From positions 27,496,908-27,560,907 of the forward strand of contig JARWKL010000002.1 of NCBI GenBank assembly GCA_029961685.1: DNA of 64,000 nt, given 5' to 3'. The DNA comes from Aristolochia californica. Taxonomy: Eukaryota > Streptophyta > Magnoliopsida > Piperales > Aristolochiaceae. Shown here piece by piece: positions 11,436-25,349 of the stretch (position 1 is its first letter; each line of letters opens with the position of its first letter). The notes beneath the pieces are model-generated. The model saw only the letters and a list, made by a program, of their open reading frames with translations. It was not told the origin of the DNA and did no database searches. The translations under genes were made by a program, and so were the position numbers.

Positions 11436-14400
11436 TTCATTTTTAGTGCGTGAAATAATTTTTAAATTTTTTTGCATACATGAACTCTAAAATTTTAATT
11501 TTTTTATGCCTTATATCTTTTTTGTTTACGAGAAAAATGGGCGAGTGAAAACTCAAGTTTGGATCTGAAAACAAATTTTGAACATCCAAAATGGAAATGC
11601 ACAAATGCTGAGAGAGATAGTTCGAAAAAGTATCTGTGATTTTTAAGGATAGGCAAAAAGTGGACTGTTTGGCTCTGGTAAATATCCAACCACTTGAGAA
11701 TTTTATTTTTTCTACTCGTTGAAATTTTTGGATCGCTAGGTCCACTTGCATCCTCAACATGTTCCTAACATGCAGATCGACCACATTTCACGCATGCTAG
11801 GATCAGTTAGAAGTCCCCTTCCTATAAAATTCCACCAAGCTTATTATTAGGGGTTGTACTAGTGGAATTTCCCAAACTTGGATAGAAAAACCTTGGAGTT
11901 TATTTTTTGTGCGTGAAATAAGTTTTTTCAAATTTTTTTGCATACATAAACTCTAAAATTTTCATTTTTTTATACCTTAAATCGTTATTGTTTACGAGAA
12001 AAATGGGAGAGTGAAAACTCAAGTTTGGATCTGAAACAAATTTTGAACATCCAAAATGGAAATGCACAAATCCTAAGAGAGATAGTTCCAAAAAGTATCT
12101 GTGATTTTTAAGGATAGGCAAAAAGTGGGTTGTTTGGATCTGGTAAATATCCAACCACTTGAAATTTTGATTTTTTCTACTCTATGAAATTTTTGGACCA
12201 ATAAGTCCACTTGCATCCTCAACATGTTTCTGGCATGCATATCCACCACATTTAAAGAATGTTAGTATTAGTTTGAAGTCCCATTCATAAAAAGTCCACA
12301 AAGCTTAATTTTAGGGGTTGTACTAGTGGAATTTCCCAAACATGGATAACAAAACCCTTGAGTTCATTTTTAGTGCATGAAATAATTTAAAATTTTTTTT
12401 GCATACGTGAACACTAAAATTTTCATTTTGTTAAGCCTTATATCTTTTTGTTTACGAGAAAATGGGAGAGTCAAAACTCAAGTTTGGATCTAAAAACAAA
12501 TTTCGAACATCCAAAATGCAAATGCACAATTGCTGAGAGAGATAGTTCCAAAAAGTATCTGTGATTTTTAACGATATGCAAAAAGTGGGTTGTTTGGCTC
12601 TCGTAAATATCCAACCACTTAAAAATTTGATTATTTCTACTCTTTGAAAATTTTGGATCAATAGGTCCACTTGCATCCACAACATGTTTATGGCATGCAT
12701 ATCCACCATATTTAAAAAATGTTAGGATCAGTTTGAAGTCCCATTCTTATAAAATTCGACCAAGCTTATTATTAGGGGTTGTACTAGTGGAATTTCCATA
12801 ACATGGATAAAAAAACCTTGGAGTTCATTTTTAGTGCGTGAAATAATTTTCAATTTTTTTTGCATACATGAACTCTAAAATTTTCATTTTGTTATGCCTT
12901 ATATCTTTTTTGTTTAGGAGAAAAATGGGAGAGTGAAAACTCAAGTTTGGATCTGAAAACATATTTTGAACATCATAAATTGCAAATGCACAAATGCTGA
13001 GAGAGAGAGTTCCAAAAAGTATCTGTGATTTTTAAGGATAGGCATAAAGGGGTTGTTTGGCTCTGGTAAATATCCAACCACTAGAGAATTTGATTTTCTC
13101 TACTCGAAATTTTTGGATCGCTAGGTCCACTTGCATCCCCAACATGTTTCTGGCATGGATATCCACGTCATTTAAAGCATGTTAGGATCAGTTAGAAGTC
13201 CCTTTCCTATAAAATTCCCCCAAGCTTATTATTAGGGGTTGTTCTAGTGGAATTTCCCAAACATGGAGAACAAAAACTTGGAGTTCATTTTTAGTGCGAG
13301 AAATAATTTTCAATTTTTTTTGCATACATGAATTCTAAAATTTTCATTTTGTAATACCATATATATATTTTGTTTACGAGAAAAATGCGAGAGTGAAAAC
13401 TCAAGTTTCCATCTAAAAAAAATTTTGATCATCCAAAATGGAAATGCACAAATGCTGAGAGAGATAGTTCCAAAAAGTATCTGTGATTTCTAAGGTTGGG
13501 CAAAGAGTGGGTTCTTTGTCTCTGGTAAATATCCAACCACCTGAGAATTTGATTTTTTCTACTCGAAATTTTTGGTTCAATTGGTCCAGTTGCATCCTCA
13601 CACATGTTTCTGGCATGCATATCCACCACATTTAAAGCATGTAAGGATCAGTTAGAAGTCCCTTTCCTATAAAATTCCACCAAGCTTATTATTAGGGGTT
13701 GTACTAGTGGAATTTCCCAAAGATGGATAACAAAACCTTGGACTTCATTTTTAGAACGTGAAATAATTTCCAAACTTTTTTGCTTACATGAACTCTAAAA
13801 TTTTCATTTTGTTATGCCTTGAATCTCTTTTTTTTACGAGAAAAATGGGTGAGTGAAAACTCAAATTTGGATATGAAAACAAATTTTGAACATCCAAAAT
13901 GGAAATGCACAAATTCTGAGAGAGATAGTTCCAAAAAGTATCTGTGATTTTTAAGGATAGGCAAAAAGTGGGTTGTTTGGCTCCAGTAAATATCCAACCA
14001 CTTGAGAATTTTCTTTTTTCTACTCCTGAAAATTTTTGGATCACTAGGTCCACTTGCATCCTCAACATGTTCCAGGCATGCGGATCCTCCACATTTAAAG
14101 CATGTTAGGATCAGTTAGAATACCCTTTCCTATAAAATTCCACCAAGCTTATTATTAGGGGTTGTACGAGTGGAATTTCCTAAACATGGATAGCAAAACC
14201 TTGGAGTTCATTTTTAGTGCGTGAAATAATATCAACTTTTTTTGCATACAAGAACTCAAAAATTTTCATTTTGTTATGCCTTATATCTTTTTTGTTTACG
14301 AGAAAAAAGGGAGAGTGGAAACTGAAGTTTGGATCTGAACACAAATTTTGAACGTCCAAAAAAGGAAATGCACAAATGCTGAGAGAGATAGTTCCAAAAA

Positions 14401-15129
14401 GTATCTGTGATTTGTAAGGATAGGCAAAAAGTGGGTTTTTTGGCTCTCGTAAATATTCAACCACATGAGAATTTGATTTTTTCTACTTGAAATTTTTGGA
14501 TCACTAGGTCCACTTGCATCCTCAACATGTTTCAAGCATGCATATCCATCACATTTAAAGCATGTTAGTATCAGTTAGAAGTCCCTTTCCAATAAAATTC
14601 CACCAAGCCTATTATTAGGGGTTGTACTAGTGGAATTTCCCAAACGTGGATAACAAAACCATGGAGTGCATTTTTAGTGCGTGAAATAATTTTCAAATTT
14701 TTTTGCATACAAGAACTCTAAAATTTTCAGTTTGTTATGCCTTAAATCTTTTTTGTTTACGAGAAAAATGGGAGAGTGAAAACTCAAGTTTGGATCTGAA
14801 AAAAAATTTTGAACATCCAAAATGGAAATGCACATATGCTGAGAGAGATAGTTCAAAAAAGTATCTATGATTTTTAAGGATAGGCAAAAAGTGGGTTGTT
14901 TGGCTCTGGTAAATATCCAACCACTTGAGAATTTGATTTTTTCTACTCCGTGAAATTTTTGGATCAATAGGTCAACTTGCATCCTCAACATGTTTCTGGC
15001 ATGCAGATCCACCACATATAAAGCATGTTAGGATCAATTAGAAGTCCCTTTCCTATAAAATTCCAGCAAGCTTATTATTATGGGTTGTACTAGTGGAATT
15101 TCCCAAACATGGATAACAAAACGTCGGAG
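11436..15129. repeat. Diverged satellite monomers, block 3 (8 units)
   Basis: Monomers start at 11436, 11899, 12363, 12824, 13284, 13744, 14207 and 14667, with lengths of 460-464 bp. Monomer 12824 is the last seen with the CATCATAAA-type variant. Monomer 13284 contains a 2 bp insertion (CTCACACATG near 13597). No recent duplication was seen by eye. Confidence 0.92.
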
Positions 15130-15563
15130 TTCATTTTTTGAGCGTGAAATAATTTTCAAATTTTTTTGCATACTTGAATTCTAAAATTTTTTCATTTTCA
15201 TTTACAAGATTGAAAACTCAAGTTTGGATCTGAAACCAAATTTTGAACATCCAAAATGGAAATGCACAAATGCTGAGAGAGATAGTTCCAAAAAGTATCA
15301 GTGATTTTTAAGGATAGGCAAAAAGTGGGTTGTTTGGCTCTTGTAAATATCCAACCACTTGAGAATATAATCTTTTCTACTCCTTGAAATTTTTGGATCA
15401 ATAGGTCCATTTGCATCCTCAACATGTTTCTGGCATGCATATCCACCACATTTAAAGCCTCTTCGGATTAGTTAGAAGTCCCTTTCCAAAAAAATTCTAT
15501 CAAGTTTATTATTAGGGGTTGTACTAGTGGAATTTCCCAAACATTGATAACAAAACCTTGGAG
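15130..15563. repeat. Satellite monomer with 29 bp internal deletion
   Basis: The interval is 434 bp. Between AAAATTTT (about 15184) and GAAAACTC (about 15212) there are 21 bp, against about 50 bp in the majority unit. ATGCCTTATATC and most of the GAGAAAAATGGGAGAG segment are missing. The site lies in T-rich, low-complexity sequence, so slippage or microhomology-mediated deletion is plausible. Confidence 0.93.
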
Positions 15564-18500
15564 TTCATTTTTAGTGAGTGAAATAATTTTCAAATTTTTT
15601 TGCGTACATGAAATCTAAAATTTTCATTTTGCTATGCCTTAAATCTTTTTTGTTTACGAGAAAAATGGGAGAGTGAAAACTCAAGTTTGGATCTGAAAAC
15701 AAATTTCTAACATCCAAAATGGAAATGCACAAATGTTGAGAGAGATAGTTCCAAAAAGTATCTGTGATTTTTCAGGATAGGCCAAAAGTAGGTCGTTTGG
15801 CTCTGGTAAATATCCACCCACTTGAAAATTTGTTTTTTTCGACTCTTTGAAATTTTTGAATCACTAGGTCCACTTGCATCCTCAACATGTGTCTGGCATG
15901 CATATCCACCTCATTTAAAGCATGTTAGGATTAGTAGAACTCCCTTTCCTATAAAATTCCACCAAGTTTATTATTCGGGGTTGTACTAGTGGAATTTCCC
16001 GAACAAGGATAACAAAACCTTGGACTTCATTTTTAGTGCGTGAAATAATTTTCAAATTTTTTTCCATACATGAACTCGAAAATTTTCATTTTGTTCTGCC
16101 TTAAATCTTTTTTCTTCATGAGAAAAATGGGAGTGTGAAAACTCAAACTTGGATCTGAAAACAAATTTTGAACGTCCAAAATGGAAATGCACAAATGCTC
16201 AGAGAGATAGTTCCAAAAAGTATCAGTGATTTTTAAGGATAAGCAAAAAGTGGGTTGTTTGGCTCTGGTAAATATCCAACCACTTGAAAATTTGTTTTTT
16301 TCTACACTTTGAAATTTTTGGATCACTAGGTCCACTTGCATCCTCAACATGTTTCTGGCATGCATATCCACCCTATTTAAAGCATGTTAGGATCAGTTAG
16401 AAATCCCTTTCCTATAAAATTCCACAAAAGTTATTATTAGTGGTTGTACTAATGTAATTTCCCAAACATGGATAACAAAACCTAGCCGTTCATTTTTAGT
16501 GTGTGAAATAATTTTCAAATTTTTTTTCGTACATGAACTCTTAAATTTTCATTTTGTTACGCTTTATATCTTTTTTGTTTACGAGAAAAATGGGAGAGTG
16601 AAAACTCAAGTTTGGACCTAAAAACAAATTTCGAACATCCATAATGGAAATGCACAAATACTAAGAGAAATAGTTCCAAAAAGTATCTATGATTTTTAAG
16701 GATAAGCAAAAAGTGGGTTGTTTGGCTCTGGTAAATATCCAACCACTCGAGAATTTGATTTTCTCTACTCCTTGAAATTTTTGGATAACTAGGTCCACTT
16801 GCATCCTCAACATGTTTCTGGCATGCATATCCACCACATTTAAAGCATGTTAGGATTAGTTAGAAGTCCCTTTCCTATAAAATTCCACCAAGCTTATTAT
16901 ATGGGGTAGTACTAGTGGTATTTCCCAAACATGGATAACCAAACTTTGAAGTTCATTTTTATTGCGTGAAATAATTTTCAAACTTTTTTGCGTACATGAA
17001 CTATAAAATTTTCCTTTTGGTATGCCTTATATCTTTTTTGTTGACGAGAAAAATGGGAGAGTGAAAACTCAAGTTTGGATCTGAAAACATATTTTGAACA
17101 TCCAAAATGGAAATGCACAAATGCTGAGAGAGATAGTTCCAAAAAGTATATGTGATTTTTAAGGTTAGGCAAAAAGTGGGTTGTTTGGCTCTGGTAAATA
17201 TCCAACCACTTCAGAATTTGTTGTTTTCTTCTCCTTGAAATTTTTGGATCACTAGGTCAACTTGCATTCTCAACATGTTTCTGGCATGCATATCCACCAC
17301 ATTTAAAGCATGTTAGGATCAGTTAGAAGTCCCTTTCCTATAAAATTCCACCAAGCTTATTATTAGGGGTTGTACTAGTGGAATTTACCAAAAGAGGATG
17401 ACAAAATTTGGAGTTCATTTTTAGTGCGTGAAATAATCTTCAATTTTTTTTGCATACATGAACTCTAAAATTTTCATTATGTTATGCCTTATATCTTTTT
17501 TGTTTACGAGAAAAATGGGAGAGAGAAAACTCAAGCTTGGATCTGAAAACAAATTTTGAACATCCAAAATGTTAATGCACAAATGCTGAGAGATATAGTT
17601 CCAAAAAGTATCAGTGATTTTTAAGGATTGGCAAAAAGTGGGTTTTTTGGCTCTGGTAAATATCCAACCACTTGAAAATTGGATTTTTTCTACTCATTGA
17701 AATTTTTTTATCACTTGGTCCACTTGCATCCTCAACATGTTTTTGGCATGCATATCCACCGCATTTAAAGCATGTTAGGATCAGTTAGAAATTCCTTTTC
17801 TTTAAAATTCCACCAAGTTTATTATTAGTGGTTCTACTAATGTAATTTCCCAAACATGGATAACCAAACCTTTGTGTTCATTTTTAGTGTGTGAAATAAT
17901 TTTCAATTTTTTTTGCTCACATGAACTCTAAAATTTTCATTTTGTTATGCGTTATATCTTTTTTGTTTACGAGAAAAATGGGAGAGTGAAAACTCAAGTT
18001 TGGATCTGAAAAAAAATTTTGAACATCCAAAATGGAAATGCACAAATGCTGAGAGAGATAATTCCAAAAAGTATCTATGGTTTTTAAGGTTAGGCAAAAA
18101 GTGGGTTGTTTGGCTCTGGTAAATATCCAACCACTTGAGAATTTTATTTTTCCTACTCCTTGAAATTTTTGGATCAATACGTCCACTTCCATCCTCAACA
18201 TGTTTCTGGCATGCTTATCCACCACATTTAAAGCATGCTAGGATCAGTTAGAAGTCCCTTTCGTATAAAATTCCACCAAGCTTATTATTAGCGGTTGTAC
18301 TAGTGGAATTTCCAAAACATGGATTAAAAAACCTTGGAGTTAATTTTTAGTGCATGAAAATTTTTCAAATTTTTTTTCATACATGAACTCTAAAATTTTC
18401 ATTTTGTTATGCCTTAAATCTTTTTTCTTTATGAGAAAAATGGGAGAGTGAAAACTCAAGCTTGGATCTGAAAACAAATTTTGAACATCCGAAATGGAAA

Positions 18501-20192
18501 TGCACAAATGCTTAGAGAGATAGTTCCAAACAGTGTCAGTGATTTTTAAGGATAGGCAAAAAGTGGGTTGTTTGGCTCTGGTAAATATCCAAACACTTGA
18601 AAATTTGATTTTTTCTACTCTTTGGAATTTTTGGATCACTAGGTCCACTTGCATCCTCAACATGTTTCTGGCATGCATATCCAGCACATTTAAAGCATGT
18701 TAGGATCAGTTAGAAATCCCTTTCTCATAAAATTCCACAAAGCTTATTATTAGTGGTTGTACTAATGTAATTTCCCAAAAGATGGATAACAAAACCTTGG
18801 AGTTCATTTTTAGTGCGTGAAATAATTTTCAAATTTTTTTGCATATATGAACTCTAAAATTTTCATTTTCTTATGCCTTATATCTTTTTTGTTTACGAGA
18901 AAAATGGGAGAGTGCAAACTCAAGTTTGGATCTAAAAGCAAATTTTGGACATCTAAAATGGAAATGCACAAATGCTGAGAGAGATAGTTCCCAAAAGTAT
19001 CTGTGATTTTTAAGGATAGGCAAAAAGTGGGTTGTTTGGCTTTGGTAAATATCCAACCACTTGAGAATTTGATTTTTTCTACTCCTTGAAAATTTTGGAT
19101 CAATTGGTCCACTTGCATCCTCAACAAGTTTCTGGCATGCATATCCACCACATTTAAAGCATGTTAGGATCAGTTAGAAGTCCCTTTCCTATAAAATTCC
19201 TCCAAGCTTATTATTAGGGGTTGTACTAGTGGAATTTCCCAAACATGGGTAACAAAACCTTGGAGTTCATTTTAAGTGCGTGAGATAATTTTCAATTTTT
19301 TTTGCATACATGAACTCTTAAATTTTCATGTTGTGATGCGTTATATTTTTTTTGTTTACGAGAAAAATGGGAGAGTGAAAACTCAAGTTTGGATCTAAAA
19401 ACAAATTTCGAACATCCATAATGGAAATACATAAATGCTGAGAGAGATAGTTCCAAAAAGTATCTGTGTTTTTCAAGGATAAGCAAAAAGTGGGTTGTTT
19501 GGCTCTAGTAAATATCCAACCACTTGAGAATTTGATTTTTTTTACTCCTTGAAATTTTTGGATCACTAGGTCCACTTGCATCCTCAACATGTTTCAGGCA
19601 TGCATATCCACCACATTTAAAGCATGTTAGGATCAGTTAGAAGTCCCTTTCCTATAAAATTTCTCCAAGCTTATTATAAGTGGTAGTACTAGTGGTATTT
19701 CCCAGACATGGATAACAAAACCTTGGAGTTCATTTTTAGTGTGTGAAATAATTTTCAAATTTTTTTGCATATATGAAATCTAAAATGTTCATTTTGTTAT
19801 GCCTTATATCTTTTTTGTTTACGAGAAAAATGGGAGAGTGAAAACTCAAGTTTGGATCTGAAAAAAAATTTTGAACATCCATAATGGAAATGCAAAAATG
19901 CTAAGAGAGATAGTTCCAAAAAGTATCTGTGATTTTCAAGGATAAGCAAAAAGTGGGTTGTTTGGTTCTGGTAAATATCCAACCACTTGAAAATTTGTTC
20001 TTTTCTACTCCATGAAATTTTCTGATCAGGTAGGTCCACTTGCATCCTCAACATGTTTCTGGCATGCATATCCACCACATTTAAAGCATGTCAGGATTAG
20101 TTAGAAGTCCCTTTCCTATAAAATTCCACCAAGCTTATTATTAGGGGTTGTACTAGTGGAATTTCCCAAACATGGATAACAAAACCTTGGAG
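15564..20192. repeat. Satellite monomers, block 4 (10 units)
   Basis: Monomers start at 15564, 16026, 16489, 16952, 17414, 17877, 18340, 18803, 19266 and 19729. The spacing is unusually uniform, at 462-464 bp. The units at 16026 and 18340 (five apart) share CATGAG or TATGAG at the second CpG, CTTGGATCTG and TCAGTGATTT. Three units (16026, 17414, 18340) end in ACTAATGTAATTT, which destroys the SpeI site. These point to an old five-monomer periodicity that has mostly decayed. Confidence 0.85.
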
Positions 20193-20220
20193 TTCATTTT
20201 TAGTGCGTGAAATAATTTTC

Positions 20221-20890
20221 AAATTTTTTTGCATACATGAACTCTAAAATTTTCATTTTTTTATGCCATAAATCTTTTTTCTTTTCGAGAAAAATGGGAG
20301 AGTGAAAACTCAAGTTTGGATCTGAAAAAAAATTTTGAACATTCAAAATGGAAATGCACAAATGCTAAGAGAGATAGTTCCAAAAAGTATTTGTGATTTT
20401 TAAGGATATAGAAAAAGTGGGTTGTTTCGCTCATGTAAATATCCAACCACATGAGAATTTCATTTTTTCTACTCCTTGAAATTTTTGGATTACTAGGTCC
20501 ACATGCATCCTCAACAGGTTCCTGACCTGCATATCCACCACATTTAAAGCATGTTAGGATCAGTTAGAAGTCCCTTTCCTATAAAATTCCACCAAGCTTG
20601 TTATTAGGGGTTGTACTAGTGGAATTTCCCAAACATGGATAACAAAACCTTGGAGTTCATTTTTAGTGCGTGAAATAATTTTCAAATTTTTGTGCATATA
20701 TGAACTCAAAAATTTTCATTTTGTTATGCCTTATATCTTTTTCATTTACAAGACAAAAGGGAGAGTGAAAACTCAATTTAGGATCTGAAAAAAATTTCGA
20801 ACATCCAAAATGGAAATGCACAAATGCTGAGTGAGATAGTTCCAAAAAGTATCTGTGATTTTTATGGATAGGCAAAAAGTGGGTTGTTTG
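20221..20890. repeat. 670 bp duplicated satellite patch, copy 1
   Basis: This matches 22069-22737 at a constant offset of 1848 bp (four monomers) with only a handful of differences. Private markers in both copies include TTATGCCATAAATC, CTTTTCGAGAA, GGATATAGAAAAAG, TTTCGCTCATG, CAACAGGTTCCTGACCTGC and TTTGTGCATATATGAAC. The intervening 1.18 kb does not recur to the right of copy 2, so this is not a simple intact tandem duplication. Confidence 0.9.
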
Positions 20891-22068
20891 GCTCTTGTAA
20901 ATATCCAACCACTTGAGAATTTGATATTTTCTACTCCATGAAATTTTTGGATCACTAGGTCCACTTGCATCCTCAACATGTTTCTGGCATGCATAACCAC
21001 CACACTTAAAGCATATTAGGATAAGTTAGCAGTCCCTTTCCTATAAAATTCCACCAAGCTTATTATTAGGGGTTGTACTAGTTGAATTTCCCAAACATGG
21101 ATAACAAAACCTTGGAGTTCATTTTTAGTGCATGAAATAATTTTAAAATTTTTGAGGATACATGAAATCTAAAATTTTCATTTTGTTATGACATATATCT
21201 TTTTTGTTTACGAGAAAATTGGGAGAGTGAAAACTCATGTTTGGATCTGATAACAAATTTCCAACATCCAAAATGGAAATGCACAAAAGCTGAGAGAGAT
21301 AGTTCCAAAAAGTATCTGTGATTTTTAAGGATTTGCAAAAAGTGGGTTGTTTGGCTCTTGTAAATATCCAACCACTTGAGAATTTGATTTTTTCTACTCC
21401 TTGAAATTTTTGGATGACTAGGTCCACCTGCATCCTCAACATGTTCCTGACATGCACATCATCCACATTTAAAGCATGTGAGGATCAGCTAGAAGTCCCT
21501 TTCCTATAAAATTTCACCAACTTATTATTAGGGGTTGTACTAGTGGAATTTTCCAAACATGGATAACAAAAACTTGGAGTTCATTTTTAGTGTCTGAAAT
21601 AACTTTCAAATTTTTTTGCATACATGAACTCTAAAATTTTCATTTTGTTATGCCTTATATCTTTTTTGTTTTCGAGAAAATTGGGAGAGTGAAAACTCAA
21701 GTTTGGATCTGAAAACAAATATGAACATCAAAAATGGAAATGCACAAATGTTGAGAGAGATAGTTCCAAAAACTATCTGTGATTTTTAAGGATAGGCAAA
21801 AAGTGCGTTGTTTGGCCCTGGTAAATATCCAACCACTTGAGAATTTGATTTTTTCTAGTCCTTGAATTTTTGGATCACTAGGTCCACTAGCATCCTCAAC
21901 ATGTTCCTTGCATGCAGATCCACCACATTTAAAGCATATTAGGATCTGTTAGAAGTCTCTTTCCTATAAAATTCCACCAAGCTTATTATTAGGGGTTGTA
22001 CTAGTGGAATTTCCCAAACTCGGATAACAAAAACTTGGAGTTCATTTTTAGTGCGTGAAATAACTTTC
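20891..22068. repeat. Satellite spacer between the two 670 bp copies
   Basis: This contains the end of monomer 20656, the monomers at 21118 and 21580, and the first bases of 22041. Monomer 21118 has an unusual TTTTGAGGATACATG in place of TTTTTGCATACATG. The end of monomer 21580 (CCCTGG, CCACTAGCATCC, CATATTAGGATC) resembles monomer 22965, three units later. All of it is satellite. Confidence 0.85.
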
Positions 22069-22737
22069 AAATTTTTTTGCATACATGAACTCTAAAATTT
22101 TCATTTTTTTATGCCATAAATCTTTTTTCTTTTCGAGAAAAATGGGAGAGTGAAAACTCAAGTTTGGATCTGAAAAAAAATTTTGAACATCCAAAATGGA
22201 AATGCACAAATGCTAAGAGAGATAGTTCCAAAAAGTATTTGTGATTTTTAAGGATATAGAAAAAGTGGGTTGTTTCGCTCATGTAAATATCCAACCACAT
22301 GAGAATTTCATTTTTTCTACTCCTTGAAATTTTTGGATTACTAGGTCCACATGCATCCTCAACAGGTTCCTGACCTGCATATCCACCACATTTAAAGCAT
22401 GTTAGGATCAGTTAGAAGTCCCTTTCCTATAAAATTCCACCAAGCTTGTTATTAGGGGTTGTACTAGTGGAATTTCCCAAACATGGATAACAAAACCTTG
22501 GAGTTCATTTTTAGTGCGTGAAATAATTTTCAAATTTTTGTGCATATATGAACTCAAAAATTTTCATTTTGTTATGCCTTATATCTTTTTCATTTACAAG
22601 ACAAAAGGGAGAGTGGAAACTCAATTTAGGATCTGAAAAAAATTTCGAACATCCAAAATGGAAATGCACAAATGCTGAGTGAGATAGTTCCAAAAAGTAC
22701 TGTGATTTTTATGGATAGGCAAAAAGTGGGTTGTTTG
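22069..22737. repeat. 670 bp duplicated satellite patch, copy 2
   Basis: This is the partner of 20221-20890. Left of 22069 the sequence differs (TAACTTTCAA against TAATTTTCAA). Right of about 22737 it diverges again (GGTAAATTTTCATCC against TGTAAATATCCAACC). Differences inside the patch include ATCCAAAATGG against ATTCAAAATGG, GTGGAAACTC against GTGAAAACTC, and one missing base at AAAAGTACTGTG. Confidence 0.9.
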
Positions 22738-23426
22738 GCTCTGGTAAATTTTCATCCACTTGAGAATTTGATTTTTTCTACTCCTTGAAATTTTTGGATC
22801 ACTAGGTCCACTTGCATCCGCAACATGTTTCTGGCATGCATATCCACCACATTTAAAGCATGTTAGGATCAGTTAGAAGTCCCTTTCCTATAAAATTCCA
22901 CCAAGTTTATAATTAGGCGTCTTACTAGTGGAATTTCCCAAACATGGATAACAAAACCTTGGAGTTCATTTTTAGTGCGTGAAATAATTTTCAAATTTTT
23001 TTGCCTTCATGAACTCTAAAATATTCATTTTTTATGCCTTATATCTTTTTTGTTTGCAAGAATAAGGGGAGAGTGAAAACTCAAGTTTGGATCTGAAAAC
23101 AAATTTTCAACATTAAAAATGGAATTGGACAAATGTTGAGAGATATAGTTCCAAAAAGTATCTGTGATTTTTAAGGATAGGCAAAAAGTGGGTTGTTTGG
23201 CCCTGGTAAATATCCAACCACTTGAGAATTTGATTTTTTCTTCTCCTTGAAATTTTTGGATCACTAGGCCCACTATCATCCTCAACATGTTCCTGGCATG
23301 CAGATCCACCACATTTAAAGCATATTAGGATCAGTTAGAAGTCTTTTTCCAATAAAATTCCACCAAGCTTGTTATTAGGGGTTGTACTAGTGGAATTTCC
23401 TAAACATGGATAACAAAAACTTGGAG
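22738..23426. repeat. Satellite monomers, block 5
   Basis: This holds the end of monomer 22504 and monomer 22965 (462 bp). Monomer 22965 has GCAAGAATAAG in the region of the second CpG. A similar ACAAGAATAATAGG occurs in monomer 24795, four units later, and each follows a unit with ACAAGACAAA. This suggests a small decayed higher-order unit across 22.5-25.2 kb. Confidence 0.8.
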
Positions 23427-23865
23427 TTGATTTTTAGTGCGTGAAATAACTTTCCAATTTTTTTGCATACATGAACTCTAAAATTTTCATTTTTCTATGC
23501 CTTATAGCTTTTTTCTTTACGAGAAAAATGAGAAAGTGAAAACTCAAGTTTGGATCTGAAAACCAATTTTGAACATCCAAAATGGAAATGCAAAAATGCT
23601 GAGGGAGATAGTTCCAAAAACTATCTGTGATTTTTAAGGATAGGCAAAAAGTGGGTTGTTTGGCTCTCGGAAATTTTTTTACTCCTAGAAATTTTTGGAT
23701 CGCTAGGTCCACTTGCATCCTCATAATGTTTCTAGCTTGCAAATCCACCACATTTAAAGCTTGTTTGGATCAGTTTGAAGTCCCTTTCCTGTAAAATTTC
23801 ACCAAGCTTATTATTAGGGGTTGTACTAGTGGAATTTCCCAAACATGGATAACAAAACCTTGGAG
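23427..23865. repeat. Satellite monomer with 24 bp internal deletion
   Basis: The interval is 439 bp. Near 23670 the sequence CTCTCGGAAATTTTTTTACTCC joins the AAAT of GTAAATATCC to the T-run before CTACTCC. ATCCAACCACTTGAGAATTTG is lost. The joint falls at AAAT/AATT-type microhomology. Confidence 0.92.
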
Positions 23866-25125
23866 TTCATTTTTAGTGCATGAAATAATTTTCAAATTTT
23901 TATGCATACATGAAATATAAAATTATTATTTTGTTATGCCATATATCTTTTTTGTTTACGAGGAAAATGGGAGAGTGAAAACTCATGTTTGGATCTGAAA
24001 AACAAATTTTGAACATCCAAAATGGAAATGAACAAATGCTGAGAGAGATAATTCCAAAAAGTATCTATGATTTTTAAGGATAGGCAATAAGTCGGTTGTT
24101 TGGCTCTGGTAAATATCCAACCACTTGAGAATTTGATTTTTTCTACTCCTTGAAATTTTTGGATCACTGGGTCCACTTGCATCCTCAATATGTTCCTGAC
24201 ATGCATATCCACCGCACTTAAACCATGTTAGGATCAGTTAGAAGTCCCTTTCCTATAAAATTCCATCAAGCTTATTATTAGGGGTTGTACTAGTGGAATT
24301 TCTCAAACATGGATAAGAAAACCTTGGAGTTCCTTTTTAGTACGTGAAATAATTTTCAAGTTTTTGTGCATATATGAACTCTAAAATTTTCCTTTTGTTA
24401 TGCCTTATATCTTTTTTGTTTACAAGACAAATGGGAGAGTGAAAACTCAAGTTTGGCACTGAAAAAAAAAATTTTGAACATCCAAAATGGAAATGCACAA
24501 ATGCTGGGAGAGATAGTTCCAAAAAGTATCTGTGATTTTTAAGGATGGGCAAAAATTGGGTTGTTTGGCTCTGGTAAATATCCAACCACTTGTGAATTTG
24601 ATTTTTTGTACTCCTTGAAATTTTTTTGTCACTAGTTCCAATTGCATCCTCAACATGTTTCTGGCATGCATATCCACCACATTTAAAGCATGTTAGGATC
24701 AGTTAGAAGTCCCTTTCCTACAAAATTCCACCAAGCTTATAATTAGGGGTTGTACTAGTGGAATTTCCAAAACATGGATAACAAAACCTTGGAGTTCATT
24801 TTTAGTGCGTGAAATAATTTTCAAATTTTTTTGCATCCATGAACTCTAAAATTTTCATTTTGTTATGCCTTATATCTTTTTTGTTTACAAGAATAATAGG
24901 AGAGTGAAATCTCAAGTTTGGATCTGAAAACAAATTTTGAACATAAAAAATGGAAATGCACAAATGTTGAGAGAGATAGTACCAAAAAGTATCTGTGGTT
25001 TTTAAGGATAGGCAAAAAGTGGGTTGTTTGGCTTTTGTAAATATCCAACCACTTGAGAATTTGATTTTTTCTACTCATTGAAATTTTTGGATCACAAGGT
25101 CCACTTGCATCCTCAACATGTTCCT
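23866..25125. repeat. Satellite monomers, block 6
   Basis: Monomers start at 23866, 24330 and 24795, with lengths of 464, 465 and 462 bp. Monomer 24330 carries TTTTTGTGCATATATGAAC, a variant shared with units 20656 and 22504, so it belongs to the same local lineage. No other content was seen. Confidence 0.88.
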
Positions 25126-25349
25126 GGCATGCATATCCAGCACATTTAAAGCATGATTGGATCAGTTAGAAGTCTCTTCCTACAAAATTCCACCAAGCTT
25201 ATTATTTGGGATTGTACTAGTGGAATTTCCCAAAGATGGATAACAAAACGTTGGAGTTCTTTTTTAGTGCGTGAAATAATTTTCAAATTTTTTTGCACAC
25301 TTGAAATCTAAAATTTTCATTTTGTTTTGCCTTATATCTTTTTTGTTTA
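25126..25349. repeat. 224 bp identical satellite patch, copy 1
   Basis: This reads as identical to 27892-28115 at an offset of 2766 bp (six monomers). Shared private variants are GCATGATTGGATC, GTCTCTTCCTACAAAA, TATTTGGGATTG, CAAAGATGGATAAC, AACGTTGGAGTTCTTTTTT and GCACACTTGAAATC. The match stops abruptly on the right, with TTTAGAAGAAAA here against TTTACGAGAAAA there. The tract is shorter than one monomer and spans the end of unit 24795 and the start of unit 25257. Confidence 0.92.
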
